Source: Mycobacterium yunnanensis | Lineage (GTDB): Bacteria; Actinomycetota; Actinomycetes; Mycobacteriales; Mycobacteriaceae | Direction of reading: 5' to 3' | DNA: 64,000 bases | NCBI RefSeq assembly: GCF_025823185.1 | Contig: NZ_JACKVK010000004.1 | Span: 298,213 to 362,212 of the forward strand | Shown: positions 16,970 through 25,707 of the stretch, one piece after another | How positions within the stretch are numbered: the stretch's first letter is position 1 | Layout of the letters: each line of letters starts with the position of its first letter | Translations under genes and position numbers: made by a program | The notes under the pieces: generated by a model | Told to the model about the DNA's origin: nothing | The model's database searches: none | The model's input: the letters and a program-made list of their open reading frames with translations, nothing else

Positions 16970-17269
16970 CTACACGCAGAAGGGTCCCAGGCAGAAACCG
17001 CCGATGGGTTCCCAGCCGCCGTTCCAGCCGCCCGGGATCGGGCCGCCACCGTTCCACGGCGCAGGCGGCGGAGGCGGGGGAGGCCCGCCCCAGCCGGCAG
17101 GACCCGGGCCGCCCCAACCCGGCCCGGGCGGCGGGGGACCCCAGTGAGCGGGGATGGGTGTACCGCCGGGCGCGGGAGCGGCGTTGGCCACCCCGCTGCT
17201 GAGTCCCAATGCAGCAGCGGACAAGCCGCCGGCCAGTGCGATTCCGGAGATGATCGTGGTGGACTTCAT
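16970..17269 (-). CDS. Small secreted Pro/Gly/Trp-rich protein
   Basis: 99 residues starting MKSTTIISGIALAGG. A signal peptide ends near GVANAAPAP. The mature part is rich in Pro, Gly and Trp (HWGPPPPGPGWGG, poly-Pro, GGWNGGWEPIG) and ends with two Cys (FCLGPFCV). A GGAAGGA Shine-Dalgarno precedes two tandem ATGs at 17272 and 17269; spacing favours the second. It ends 35 bp before the monooxygenase gene on the same strand. Function unknown. Confidence 0.7.
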   Translation of the reverse strand: MKSTTIISGIALAGGLSAAALGLSSGVANAAPAPGGTPIPAHWGPPPPGPGWGGPGPAGWGGPPPPPPPAPWNGGGPIPGGWNGGWEPIGGFCLGPFCV

Positions 17270-17552
17270 CATGGTGTCCTTCCGGTTTGGGCGCCGGGGA
17301 GACTGTTCGGCCGGCAACACATCCGCAAGGTTATTTAGCCGAGTTAAGCACCAGCTGTGGGTGACATCAGAGTCGGCTATCGAACCGAGGTCGCACGCCT
17401 TTGACTCAGGCCGATCCCTAACCTGTGCGGCCCTCGCGGTCCTCCGTAGGTTCACTCATCTACGGCGCTGACGGCGTAGAACGCTGCGCATCGACGGATT
17501 GCAGCAGTTGCCGGATCCACCGCGAACCCCCGCCGATGCGAAGTGAGCCAAC
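17270..17552. other. Divergent control region between the sulfur monooxygenase side and the metN operon
   Basis: 283 bp without a gene. It contains the Shine-Dalgarno of the small secreted protein, an AT-rich stretch (GGTTATTTAGCCGAGTTAAG near 17330-17350), TTGACT at 17401 and TAACCT at 17419 (only 12 bp apart, so doubtful as a promoter), and the CGTAG inverted repeat at 17444-17465. I looked for an S-box/SAM riboswitch and saw no recognisable core. Confidence 0.4.
17444..17465. promoter_or_regulatory. Inverted repeat CCGTAG-N10-CTACGG upstream of metN
   Basis: Six-bp arms with a 10-bp spacer; a third CGTAG element follows at about 17475 (GGCGTAG). It lies about 90-110 bp before the metN ATG. 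It could be an operator for a sulfur-responsive regulator or simply a hairpin in the leader; no regulator gene is adjacent. Confidence 0.3.
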
Positions 17553-18560
17553 ATGATCGAGATCGAGAACCTGACGAAGCGATTCGGGGATCGGGTCGTC
17601 CTCGACGACATCTCACTAGCGGTCCCCAGCGGGAAGATCCTGGCGGTCGTCGGGCCCAGCGGCGCCGGCAAGACGACGCTGTCGCGGTGCGTGAGCTTCC
17701 TGGAGCGCCCTACCAGCGGCTCCGTGCGGGTCGACGGCAAGGACTTCACCAGGCTCGAGGGTAAGGAGCTACTCGCGGCGAGGCGCAGCGTCGGCGTCAT
17801 CTTCCAGACGGCCCCGCTGTTGCGCCGCCGGACCGTCGCCCAGAACATCGCGCTGCCACTGGAATACCTCGGTGCCACCGACGCCTCCATCGAGAAACGA
17901 GTGGCTCAGCTGCTCGACCGGGTCGGCCTGGCCGACCGGCGCAACGATCGCCCGGCCCAGCTGTCCGGCGGCCAGCGGCAACGCGTTGGGATTGCGCGCG
18001 CCCTCGCCCTCGGCCCGTCCTATCTGCTGTCCGACGAAGCCACGTCGGGATTGGACCCGAGTACGACGAAGTCGATCCTGGCCCTCTTGAGCCACCTTCG
18101 CGACGAGTTCGGCCTGTCCATCATCCTGATCACCCACGAGATGGAAGTCGTGCGCGAGGTCGCCGATTCGGTCGCCAGGATCGACGGAGGCCGCATCATC
18201 GAGAGCGGAGCGGTCGACGACGTGATCCTCGACCCGACCTCCTCGTTGGCCCGGGAGCTGTTGCCGGACCGCCCCAGTGTGCCGTTTCACGGGTCCGGGG
18301 AAGTGTGGGAGGTCTCCTACGCTTCCCGTGAGGTGCCCCTGGACTGGCTCACCTCGATCCACACGGTGCCCGGGATCTCCGACTCGCGGGTCGACGTGCT
18401 CAGCGCGAGCGTGGAGGCCATTCGCGGGGTGGCCGTGGGACGGGCGTTGCTGGCCGTCTCGCCCTCTGCGCCAGCCGGATTCCAGCGTCATCTGCGAGAC
18501 CGCGGACTGCACGTCACGGCGGCCAGTCCGAAGCCCGAGACCGCGGAGACGGCGGCATGA
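17553..18560 (+). CDS. metN: Methionine-type ABC transporter, ATP-binding subunit
   Basis: 335 residues. Walker [10 protein letters not shown] (near residue 35), Q-loop FQTAPLL, ABC signature [15 protein letters not shown], Walker [10 protein letters not shown] and an H-loop ITHEMEVV are all intact. The last ~80 residues form a NIL-type regulatory domain ([30 protein letters not shown]), which in MetN proteins binds the substrate and inhibits transport. This domain and the neighbouring MetI- and MetQ-like genes identify the system. It is followed by an ATGA overlap with the permease gene. Given the neighbours, the substrate may be methionine or another sulfur compound. Confidence 0.9.
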   Translation: MIEIENLTKRFGDRVVLDDISLAVPSGKILAVVGPSGAGKTTLSRCVSFLERPTSGSVRVDGKDFTRLEGKELLAARRSVGVIFQTAPLLRRRTVAQNIALPLEYLGATDASIEKRVAQLLDRVGLADRRNDRPAQLSGGQRQRVGIARALALGPSYLLSDEATSGLDPSTTKSILALLSHLRDEFGLSIILITHEMEVVREVADSVARIDGGRIIESGAVDDVILDPTSSLARELLPDRPSVPFHGSGEVWEVSYASREVPLDWLTSIHTVPGISDSRVDVLSASVEAIRGVAVGRALLAVSPSAPAGFQRHLRDRGLHVTAASPKPETAETAA

Positions 18561-19240
18561 TCCTCGCTGCGGGGGAGGACTTCAGCACTCCGTGGGCCGA
18601 CGTGCCCACTCTGCTCTTGCCCGCCTACGGACAGACCTGGCTGATGGTCGGCGTCACCATGATCCTGGTGCTGCTGATCGGCACTCCGGTGGGAATCACG
18701 TTGCACAACACGTCGGACTTCGGGCTCTTCCCCGACCCGCGAGTCTTCAGGGTCCTCAACACGATCGTCAACGTCGGCCGTTCGCTGCCGTTCCTGATCC
18801 TCATGACGGCGATCATCCCCGTCACGCGCTTCATCGTCGGCACCACGATCGGCATCGCCGCCGCGATCGTGCCGATGACGGTTGCGGGTGTGCCCTTCTT
18901 CGCCCGTCTCGTCCAGAATGCCTTGCGCGACGTGCGATCCGACGTCACCGACATGGGTCAGGTCTCCGGTGGCACGCACGTGCAGCTGATTCGCACGGTT
19001 CAGTTGTCCGAGGCGTTGCCCGCACTTGGTGGCGCGTTGACGGTCAACCTCATCGCCATGATCGAGTACTCGGCGATCGCCGGTTCGATCGGCGCTGGAG
19101 GGGTGGGCAACCTGGCAATCACCTACGGCTACAACCGTTTCGACCACAACATCATGATCGCCACGGTGATCACCCTGATCATCACCGTCCAGGCCGTTCA
19201 GTTCGCGGGCGACCGCCTCGTCAGAGCCCTGACGCGGTAG
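18557..19240 (+). CDS. metI: Methionine-type ABC transporter permease
   Basis: 227 residues with about five membrane helices. MetI features: [41 protein letters not shown], the inner-membrane coupling region [20 protein letters not shown], and [19 protein letters not shown] near the C-terminus. The start overlaps metN by 4 bp. It forms the transmembrane pore of the importer with MetN and the solute-binding protein that follows. Confidence 0.9.
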   Translation: MILAAGEDFSTPWADVPTLLLPAYGQTWLMVGVTMILVLLIGTPVGITLHNTSDFGLFPDPRVFRVLNTIVNVGRSLPFLILMTAIIPVTRFIVGTTIGIAAAIVPMTVAGVPFFARLVQNALRDVRSDVTDMGQVSGGTHVQLIRTVQLSEALPALGGALTVNLIAMIEYSAIAGSIGAGGVGNLAITYGYNRFDHNIMIATVITLIITVQAVQFAGDRLVRALTR

Positions 19241-19281
19241 ACGCCCCAGCCACCAACGACACCCACTACGAAGGAACCTCC

Positions 19282-20181
19282 GTGACCGATCAGATCAGCC
19301 CACCCTCAGACTCGGACATCGAGCTCAAGAAGAAGAGCCGCTGGCCGTGGATAGCCGGCGCCGTGGTAGTCGTCGTCGCGATCGTGGGCGGGATCGTCTA
19401 CGCCACGTCGGCCAACGAGGACAAGCCGTTCGGGACCAACCTCAAGGTCGCGACGTGGAGTACCGACATCGCCGCCGAGGACCTGCTGAAGTTCATCACC
19501 GACGAGGTGGCACCCGCGCACGGCATCACCATCGAGCCGACGAAGATCGACAATCTGATCGAGATCAACCGTGCCGTCGACGCCGGCACGGTGGCCGGGA
19601 ACTTCTTCGAGCATCAGCCGTTCCTGAACGACGCAATCGCCGCCAATGGGTTCCATCTCACCCTCGCCGCCCCGACGTTCACCTGGGACCAGGCCTCGTA
19701 TTCCGACAAGTACCGGAGCTGGGAGCAAGTCCCCAACGGCGCCAAGATCGCCCTGCGCGACGATCCAGCTGGACAGGCCATCGCCCTTCTCGACCTGGCC
19801 CATGACAAGCAGATCACGCTCAAGCCGGGCAAGGACACGATCAAGGGCCTTCCGCAGCTGTCGGACATCCAGACCAACCCGAAGAACTATCAGTTCGTTC
19901 AGGTGCCGATCGGGCAACTCGCGCGCAGCCTCGCCGACGTCGACGTCATCGTGGTGCACATCTCCGACGTCTACGCCGCAGGTCTGAGGGAGAACCAGAT
20001 CATCGCGCGCGAGCCGGCGCCGAAGGGTAGCGAGGGCGGGCTGGTCGTCAGCGACAAGCACCTCGACGACCCGAACGTGCAGAAGTTGATCGCCACCTTC
20101 AAGGACCCGAAGATCGCCGAGTTCCTGCAGACGACGGACAACGAGCTGATTCGCAACACGCTGGGGCCGATCAACCCGTGA
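19282..20181 (+). CDS. metQ: MetQ/NlpA family substrate-binding protein with an N-terminal membrane anchor
   Basis: 299 residues. The NlpA/MetQ fold is clear (NLKVATWSTDIAAEDLLKFI, FFEHQPFLNDAIAANGFHLT, KIALRDDPAGQAIALLDLAH, DVDVIVVHISDVYAAGL, FLQTTDNELIRNTLG). Most MetQ proteins are lipoproteins, but here the N-terminus has KKKSRWPWIAGAVVVVVAIV with no lipobox Cys, so it is probably held by an uncleaved transmembrane helix. The GTG at 19282 has AAGGA at good spacing. The stop overlaps the start of the following monooxygenase (GTGA). Confidence 0.88.
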   Translation: MTDQISPPSDSDIELKKKSRWPWIAGAVVVVVAIVGGIVYATSANEDKPFGTNLKVATWSTDIAAEDLLKFITDEVAPAHGITIEPTKIDNLIEINRAVDAGTVAGNFFEHQPFLNDAIAANGFHLTLAAPTFTWDQASYSDKYRSWEQVPNGAKIALRDDPAGQAIALLDLAHDKQITLKPGKDTIKGLPQLSDIQTNPKNYQFVQVPIGQLARSLADVDVIVVHISDVYAAGLRENQIIAREPAPKGSEGGLVVSDKHLDDPNVQKLIATFKDPKIAEFLQTTDNELIRNTLGPINP

Positions 20182-21587
20182 GCAAGCGACCGCTGTACTA
20201 CTCGGCGTTCGTGATGAACACTGCGTCCCACGTGCTGCACGGCCTGTGGCGCGCCCCGGAAGCCAGGAACCACGAGTTCAATTCGTTGCGGCACTGGACC
20301 TCGTTGGCGGCCGAGATCGACACGGCAGGTTACGATCTCCTCTTCTTCGCCGATGTGTTCGGACTACGGGCACCGTGGAATGGCAACTGGCGCAAGGCCG
20401 TCGAGGGTGGCATCCAGATTCCGGTCAACGACCCCTCGGTGCTGGCGTCGGCGTTGGCGGCGGTGACGGAGAACCTGGGCATCGTCTTCACGAGTTCGAT
20501 CGTCCAGGACCACCCCTTCAACTTCGCGCGGCGGATGTCGTCGCTCGACCACTACACCGAGGGGCGCCTCGGCTGGAACATCGTGACTAGCTTCAACGCC
20601 AACGTCTTTCGGAGTTTCGGCCACGAAGGCACGTTGAACCACGACGAGCGCTACCGGTGGGCCTACGAGTACGTCGACGTGGCCTACAAGCTGTGGGAAG
20701 GCTCCTGGGACGACGACGGGCTGGTGCAGGACAAGGCTGCCGGCATTCACGCCGATCCGTCGAAGATTCACCGGATCAACCACGTCGGAGATCGCTACTC
20801 GGTCGAGGGTCCGCACTTCGTGTCGCCCTCGCCGCAGCGCACCCCGGTGCTGTTCCAAGCGGGCTCGTCGCCCGCGGGCCAACTGTTCTCCGCCCGCAAC
20901 GCCGAGGGCGTCTACATCAGCAGCCCAAGTCCGGCGGACGCATTCACGCTCACGACCGAGACGCGCGCATTGGCCGCCGACAACGGTCGTGACCCGGAGG
21001 ACGTGACCTTCGCCCAAGGCCTGTCCTTCGTCATCGGCGACACTCACGCCGAGGCGGTCCGTCGCAACGACGAGCTCAAGCGCTATCTGGACTTGGAGGG
21101 CATCGCACTGCACGCGTTGGGGGATGCGGGCATCGACGCGGGCAGCCTGCCCCTCGACACCCCGATCAGCGAGCTTGGCGAATTCACCGGCGTGAAGAGC
21201 TTCATTCGGTGGGCGTCCGAGGTCTCCGGCAGCGACGAGCCGACCATCCGCCACATGGCGTGGGTCATGGAAGGCGCGAACCGAGTGGTCGGCACGCCGG
21301 AGGAAATAGCCGACTATCTGGAGGAGTGGCGGGAAGCGGGCGTCAACGGCGTCAACGTCTACCACGCAACGGTGCCGGGCTCGTTCCGCGAGGTCGCGGA
21401 CCGCCTCTTCCCCACGTTGCGGGAACGCGGCCTGATGTCGACGGACAAATCGGGCACGCTGCGACACAAGCTATTCGGACGTGGAGACCACCTGCCGGAC
21501 TCGCATCCGGCTGCCGCGCACCGGGGCGCGTTCGCCGACAACGACCTACTCGACGGGGTCGACCAAGACCTCGGCGCTGCGCTCTAA
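20178..21587 (+). CDS. NtaA/SnaA/DszA family LLM monooxygenase (second copy)
   Basis: 469 residues, related to the enzyme at 15447-16934 (FVMNTASHVLHGLWRAPEAR, PVNDPSVLASALAAVTENLG, NFARRMSSLDHYTEGRLGWN, YKLWEGSWDDD, HFVSPSPQRTPVLFQAG, LRHKLFGRGDHLPDSHP) but clearly diverged, suggesting a different substrate. It is translationally coupled to the MetQ-like gene (GTGA overlap), so uptake and oxidation of the same compound class are linked. Needs FMNH2 from a reductase not seen here. Confidence 0.87.
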   Translation: MSKRPLYYSAFVMNTASHVLHGLWRAPEARNHEFNSLRHWTSLAAEIDTAGYDLLFFADVFGLRAPWNGNWRKAVEGGIQIPVNDPSVLASALAAVTENLGIVFTSSIVQDHPFNFARRMSSLDHYTEGRLGWNIVTSFNANVFRSFGHEGTLNHDERYRWAYEYVDVAYKLWEGSWDDDGLVQDKAAGIHADPSKIHRINHVGDRYSVEGPHFVSPSPQRTPVLFQAGSSPAGQLFSARNAEGVYISSPSPADAFTLTTETRALAADNGRDPEDVTFAQGLSFVIGDTHAEAVRRNDELKRYLDLEGIALHALGDAGIDAGSLPLDTPISELGEFTGVKSFIRWASEVSGSDEPTIRHMAWVMEGANRVVGTPEEIADYLEEWREAGVNGVNVYHATVPGSFREVADRLFPTLRERGLMSTDKSGTLRHKLFGRGDHLPDSHPAAAHRGAFADNDLLDGVDQDLGAAL

Positions 21588-21606
21588 CCTACCGACGGGG
21601 AGCGGG

Positions 21607-21918
21607 TCAGCCCTGACTCTGCTGCAGCGCGATGCACTTGCCGTAGTTCTCCGGCGTGCAGGGGATGCCGTTGACCGACCCGTAACCGTTGAAGTTGGGG
21701 TCGACGACGGCGCCGCCCGGGGATGCCTGCGGCGGCACGACGACGCCGGGAGCCCCGAAGCCACCGGCCTGGCCCTGCACGCAAACTCCGTCGAACTTCG
21801 TGGGCACCGTGCCGTAGGGGCAGTCCTTGGCGGCGGCCGGGGAAGCGGCGACCAGTGGCGCGGCAACGAACGCGGCGGCGCAACCGAAGACCCACATTCC
21901 GCGTCTGACGTTGATCAT
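21607..21918 (-). CDS. Small secreted Cys-containing protein
   Basis: 103 residues starting MINVRRGMWVFG. The signal peptide ends near SPAAAKDCPY. The mature part has four Cys (DCPYGTVPTKFDGVCVQG and GIPCTPENYGKCIALQQ) that could form two disulfides. No known domain; small exported proteins of this type are common and uncharacterised in mycobacteria. Convergent with the monooxygenase gene and only 20 bp away. Confidence 0.7.
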   Translation of the reverse strand: MINVRRGMWVFGCAAAFVAAPLVAASPAAAKDCPYGTVPTKFDGVCVQGQAGGFGAPGVVVPPQASPGGAVVDPNFNGYGSVNGIPCTPENYGKCIALQQSQG

Positions 21919-21983
21919 TTTGCTCCAAACGGTTAGCCCGACTCGGGGTCAGCTTAGCCTGACCGCCTCGGGTGTCGCTCACA

Positions 21984-21989
21984 TACAGT
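21984..21989 (+). promoter_or_regulatory. -10 hexamer TACAGT, leaderless type
   Basis: TACAGT is followed by GTCGGG and the ATG at 21996. The spacing supports that ATG as the true start, although the frame is open further upstream. Confidence 0.5.
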
Positions 21990-21995
21990 GTCGGG

Positions 21996-22772
21996 ATGCC
22001 TGACCGCCCGTTCGCAATCGTCCGTCGGCCGGCGGAGACCCTGGCCGACGGGATCGTCACCTTCATCGAGCGGCACCCCCTCGACCTCGACCTGGCCAAG
22101 CGCCAGTGGCACGACTACGTGGCGGCCCTGGAGCGCAACGGGTGGCCCACCGTGGTGGTCGAGGCCGACGTCGACGGTGACGAGGCGATGCCCGACTGCG
22201 TCTTCGTCGAGGACACGGTGGTGATGTTCGGCGACCTCGCGGTGGTCACCAATCCGCGCCAACCGACTCGCAACCCGGAGACCGCGGCAGTGCGGCGCAC
22301 CCTCGAAGAGCTGGAACTGCAGTCGGAGACCATCACCGAGGGAACGCTCGACGGGGGAGACGTCCTCAAGGTGGGTTCGACGGTGTACGTCGGGCTGAGC
22401 GGCACCACGACCGCGCAGGCGGTCGACCAGCTGGCCCGCATCCTCGCCCCGCGCGGGTACACGGTGACCGGGGTGCCCCTGACCAAGGCGTTGCACCTCA
22501 AGAGCGCGGTCACCGCGCTTCCCGACGGCACGATCATCGGGTACGACCCCGTCGTCGACGACCCCGGCGTGTACCCGTCCTTCCTGGCCGTGCCGGAGGA
22601 ACCCGGCGCCCACGTGGTCATCCTCGACGACGACCTGCTGCTGATGAGTTCGGCCGCGCCCGAGACGGCCGCCCTCTTCGCCGACCGGGGATACCGGCTC
22701 GAACTCGTGGACGTCTCGGAGTACGAGAAGCTCGAGGGGTGCGTCACGTGTGTGAGCGTGCGAGTCCGCTGA
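21996..22772 (+). CDS. Dimethylargininase (NG,NG-dimethylarginine dimethylaminohydrolase)
   Basis: 258 residues of the amidinotransferase/DDAH fold. Marks: FAIVRRPAETLADG, the acidic loop MPDCVFVEDTVVMF, GTLDGGDVLKVG, the catalytic His in ALHLKSAVT and the catalytic Cys in the C-terminal GCVTCVSVRV. DDAH hydrolyses methylated arginine to citrulline and methylamine. Cytosolic. The start is set by the -10 hexamer and by the conserved N-terminus. The metallophosphoesterase gene begins 16 bp downstream. Confidence 0.9.
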   Translation: MPDRPFAIVRRPAETLADGIVTFIERHPLDLDLAKRQWHDYVAALERNGWPTVVVEADVDGDEAMPDCVFVEDTVVMFGDLAVVTNPRQPTRNPETAAVRRTLEELELQSETITEGTLDGGDVLKVGSTVYVGLSGTTTAQAVDQLARILAPRGYTVTGVPLTKALHLKSAVTALPDGTIIGYDPVVDDPGVYPSFLAVPEEPGAHVVILDDDLLLMSSAAPETAALFADRGYRLELVDVSEYEKLEGCVTCVSVRVR

Positions 22773-22788
22773 GCGCGACGTCGGCCTG

Positions 22789-23946
22789 ATGTTCCTCGTC
22801 GTCCTCGGCGCGATCCTGGCGTCCATGCACCTCTACGTGTGGGTGCGACTGGTCAAGGACACCACCCGTCCCGGGCGGGTCCGCTGGCTCCTGTCGGCAT
22901 TCGTGGTGGCCTTGGCGCTGCTGCTGGTTGCGACGCTGGCGCTGAAGGGCGTGGTCGCCCCGGTGATCGCCTGGCCGGTTTACCTGTGGTTCGGCCTCGT
23001 CGCCTATCTCTTTCTGGTGCTGTTGGTGCTGGAGCCGATCCGGTGGCTGCTGCGACGGCGAATCCGGCGACGCCCGGAGCCGCAGGCAGCGCCGGAGGCC
23101 GAACCCGACGCCGTCAACCGGCGGTTGTTCCTGGCGCGGGCCAGTGCGGTGGCGGCGGGTGCGGTGTCGGTCGGCGTGGTCGGGGTGGGGGCCGCAACGG
23201 CGCTGGGGCCACCCAACGTGCTGCACGTCCCGGTGCGGCTGCGCCGGCTCGACCCGGCGCTGAGCGGTTTTCGCATCGCGGTGGTGTCCGACGTGCACCT
23301 GGGTCCGCTGGCGGGGCGCGCCCACACCGAGCGCATCGTCAGGATGATCAACGAGACGTCGCCAGATCTGGTGGCCATCGTCGGCGACCTGGTGGACGGC
23401 ACGGTCGCCGAACTGGGGTCGGCGGCAGAGCCATTGCGCGACTTGCATTCTCGCGAAGGCGCCTTCTTCGTCACCGGAAACCACGAGTACTTCGTCGAGG
23501 ACACCTCGTCATGGCTGCACGAGCTCGAACGCCTCGGCGTGCATCCGCTGCGCAACGAGAACACGGTCATCCGACGGGGTTCGGCGTCCTTCGACCTCGC
23601 CGGGGTCAACGACGTCGCGGGGGCATCGCGGTCGGATCCGCCGGACTTCGACAAGGCGCTCGAGGGCCGCGACCGGGCCCGCCCGACGGTGCTTCTCGCC
23701 CATCAACCGGTGCAGGTGGCCACTGCGGCCGAGCGGGGCGTCGACCTGCAACTCTCAGGTCACACCCATGGGGGCCAGATGTGGCCGTTCCACTACGCCG
23801 TGCGAGCGGTCCAGCCGTCGCTGGCGGGTCTGTCCTCCGTCGGCGACACTCAGCTCTACGTGTCCAGGGGCGCCGGGTTCTGGGGTCCTCCCGTGCGCGT
23901 GGGCGCGCCGCCGGACATCAGCGTGATCTCGTTGCAGCAACCCTGA
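22789..23946 (+). CDS. Membrane metallophosphoesterase (calcineurin-like, YkuE/YaeI type)
   Basis: 385 residues. The first ~95 residues carry three or four membrane helices (MFLVVLGAILASMHLYVWV, ALALLLVATLALKGVV, AWPVYLWFGLVAYLFLVLL). A twin-Arg-like segment (NRRLFLARASAVAAGAVSVG) precedes the catalytic domain. The dimetal motifs are complete: DVHLG, GDLVDG, GNHEY and GHTHGGQ. The catalytic domain faces outside the cytoplasm by analogy with YkuE/YaeI (a UDP-diacylglucosamine or phospholipid hydrolase family). Exact substrate unknown. Confidence 0.87.
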   Translation: MFLVVLGAILASMHLYVWVRLVKDTTRPGRVRWLLSAFVVALALLLVATLALKGVVAPVIAWPVYLWFGLVAYLFLVLLVLEPIRWLLRRRIRRRPEPQAAPEAEPDAVNRRLFLARASAVAAGAVSVGVVGVGAATALGPPNVLHVPVRLRRLDPALSGFRIAVVSDVHLGPLAGRAHTERIVRMINETSPDLVAIVGDLVDGTVAELGSAAEPLRDLHSREGAFFVTGNHEYFVEDTSSWLHELERLGVHPLRNENTVIRRGSASFDLAGVNDVAGASRSDPPDFDKALEGRDRARPTVLLAHQPVQVATAAERGVDLQLSGHTHGGQMWPFHYAVRAVQPSLAGLSSVGDTQLYVSRGAGFWGPPVRVGAPPDISVISLQQP

Positions 23947-23985
23947 GCGAGGTCGACCGCGCTGGTGCGCGATTAGGGCAGAATC

Positions 23986-24978
23986 GTGAGCGTGACGACA
24001 CCGCCGCAGGGTCCCCGTCGACCGGGTGAGCGCGGTGGGCCCGTCCGCCGGGAGCCGCCGACCACGCGTATCCCGCGCCCGCCTCGTGCCGAGCCGCCGA
24101 CCGAACGGATGCGTGCTCCTCGCCCACTTGGTCCACCGGTCGACGCGACACCCACGGAGCGGATGCCCAGGCGCACCGCCGGACCGCCGCCGGAGATCGG
24201 TCCGCCGTTGCCGGGCAGCGCCGGCGCCGAGCCGCCGCCCAAGGCGCCGCGCCGGTCGTGGCTGCGCGATCCGCTGTCGCTGACGCTGCTCGCGGTCATC
24301 GTGGTGGCCGTTCTGATTCTCGGTCTTGCCGGTGGAGAACTGTATGCGCGGCACCGGGTGGACGGGCTGCTTGTCGACGTCGCCGAGTGCGTGGTGCGCG
24401 ACGGCGCGGAGGTCTCGTTCGGCGTCAACCCGCCATTTCTCTGGCAGCACGTCACGGGGCACTACACCAACATCTCGGTGACCACCGCCGGTGACAACGT
24501 GCAGGACGCGAAGGGCATGAAGGCCGAGGTGACGGTGTCCGACGTCCGGTTGCGGGGGACGTCGGACTCGAAGGGCACGATCGGTTCCCTGACGGCCACG
24601 CTGACGTGGACGGCGGCGGGCATCAAGGACACGGTCGCGGCCAACCTTCCCGGCGTGGGCAGTGCGATCACGGGCGTCACGACGGATCCGGCGGCGGGCA
24701 CCCTGGTCATGAACGCAGGCGACATCGAGGTGACGGCCAAGCCGGTGGTGACCAACGGTGATCTTGGCCTACAGGTCGTCGACGTCAAGGGACCGCTGGC
24801 CAAGGACACCGTCCAGACCGCGCTCGACGGGCTGACCGACAAGCTGAACGCCCAGTATCCGCTCGGCATTCACGCCGACCGCGTGGAAGTCACGCCCACC
24901 GGGGTGATCGGCACGTTCTCGACTCGCGACGCGTCGATACCCCAAGACGACGCCGACCCGTGCTTCGCCTCGCTGTGA
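23986..24978 (+). CDS. LmeA-family (DUF2993) membrane-anchored lipid-binding protein
   Basis: 330 residues. Residues 1-90 form a cytoplasmic Pro/Arg-rich region with repeated TTRIPRP/PTERM-like units. One membrane span lies near 100-120 (LTLLAVIVVAVLILGLAGGE). The DUF2993 domain follows: VDGLLVDVAECVVRDGAEVS, LWQHVTGHYTNISVTT and VRLRGTSDSKGTIGSLTATL. The family includes LmeA, needed for mature lipomannan/lipoarabinomannan in M. smegmatis. The long Pro-rich cytoplasmic leader is extra compared with LmeA. The start GTG has AGGGCAG upstream. Confidence 0.8.
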   Translation: MSVTTPPQGPRRPGERGGPVRREPPTTRIPRPPRAEPPTERMRAPRPLGPPVDATPTERMPRRTAGPPPEIGPPLPGSAGAEPPPKAPRRSWLRDPLSLTLLAVIVVAVLILGLAGGELYARHRVDGLLVDVAECVVRDGAEVSFGVNPPFLWQHVTGHYTNISVTTAGDNVQDAKGMKAEVTVSDVRLRGTSDSKGTIGSLTATLTWTAAGIKDTVAANLPGVGSAITGVTTDPAAGTLVMNAGDIEVTAKPVVTNGDLGLQVVDVKGPLAKDTVQTALDGLTDKLNAQYPLGIHADRVEVTPTGVIGTFSTRDASIPQDDADPCFASL

Positions 24979-24987
24979 CCGCGACCG

Positions 24988-25647
24988 TCAGTCGCCCCGC
25001 GTCGAATCCCAGGTCAGCGCAAGCCAATTGAGTCGTGCCTCCCGGGCGGCGCCCTCGGCGTTACCAGCCTCGGCGAGGTCGACCATGCGGGTGTGTTGGG
25101 CGACGGAATCGCGGCCAATCGAGGAGGCGAAGCGGGCGCGCTCCATGCGTCGCAGCAGCGGCGAGTACTGGTCGAGCACCGCCCGCACCGCCTGATTGGC
25201 GCACAGCTGCACGGCCACGTCGTGAAAGGCGTCGTCGGATGCGATGGCCGCGTCGACGTCGGCGTCGTGCAATGCGGCGTCGAAGCGTTCGTTCGCCGAG
25301 CGCATCGCGGCGATGTGCTCGGGTCCCATGTGGGGCACGGCGTCACGCACGGCGAGTTCGTGCATGGCCGCGGCGACGCCCTGGGCGTCCGTCATGGCCC
25401 GGGTGTCCAGCGGGCTGACGATGGTGTACTGCCCGGGGCGCGTTCGCACCAGGCCCGCGGCGTCGAGCCGGGCCAGTGCCTCGCGGATCGGCGTGCGGCT
25501 GACCCCCAGCCACTCGCTGAGCTCGGCGTCGACCAGGCGCTCCTCCGGTTGCAACGTGCCGTCGACGATGGCGGCCCTGATGGCGGTGAACGCATCGTCG
25601 CGAAGCAAGCGTCGCTGAGGGCTGGCGGACTGGCGGGGCACGGGCAT
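24988..25647 (-). CDS. GntR/FadR-type transcriptional regulator
   Basis: 219 residues. The N-terminal winged helix ([40 protein letters not shown]) is typical GntR, and the C-terminal helical FCD domain has the metal/ligand His pattern ([25 protein letters not shown]). It is divergent from acdS, with palindromes in the 60-bp gap, so it very probably controls the ACC deaminase gene and itself. The ligand may be ACC or a product, as inference from context. Confidence 0.88.
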   Translation of the reverse strand: MPVPRQSASPQRRLLRDDAFTAIRAAIVDGTLQPEERLVDAELSEWLGVSRTPIREALARLDAAGLVRTRPGQYTIVSPLDTRAMTDAQGVAAAMHELAVRDAVPHMGPEHIAAMRSANERFDAALHDADVDAAIASDDAFHDVAVQLCANQAVRAVLDQYSPLLRRMERARFASSIGRDSVAQHTRMVDLAEAGNAEGAAREARLNWLALTWDSTRGD

Positions 25648-25666
25648 GAGACCAGTGTACGATCCT

Positions 25667-25687
25667 GCAATATATTGCGTATCGCAA
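25667..25687. promoter_or_regulatory. Overlapping palindromes, probable GntR operator between regulator and acdS
   Basis: GCAATATATTGC (25667-25678) is a perfect 12-bp palindrome. It overlaps TTGCG-TAT-CGCAA (25675-25687), a second perfect inverted repeat. They lie in a 60-bp divergent gap, 20-40 bp from both start codons, and cover the likely -10 region of one or both promoters. Confidence 0.65.
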
Positions 25688-25707
25688 CCCGGAAAGCAGG
25701 ACGAGTC

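Noticed and set aside
17401..17424. TTGACT and TAACCT as a sigma-A promoter for metN
   Set aside because: Only 12 bp separate them, too short for a normal promoter.
17270..17552. SAM (S-box or SAM-IV) riboswitch upstream of metN
   Set aside because: No recognisable conserved core; only short inverted repeats are present.
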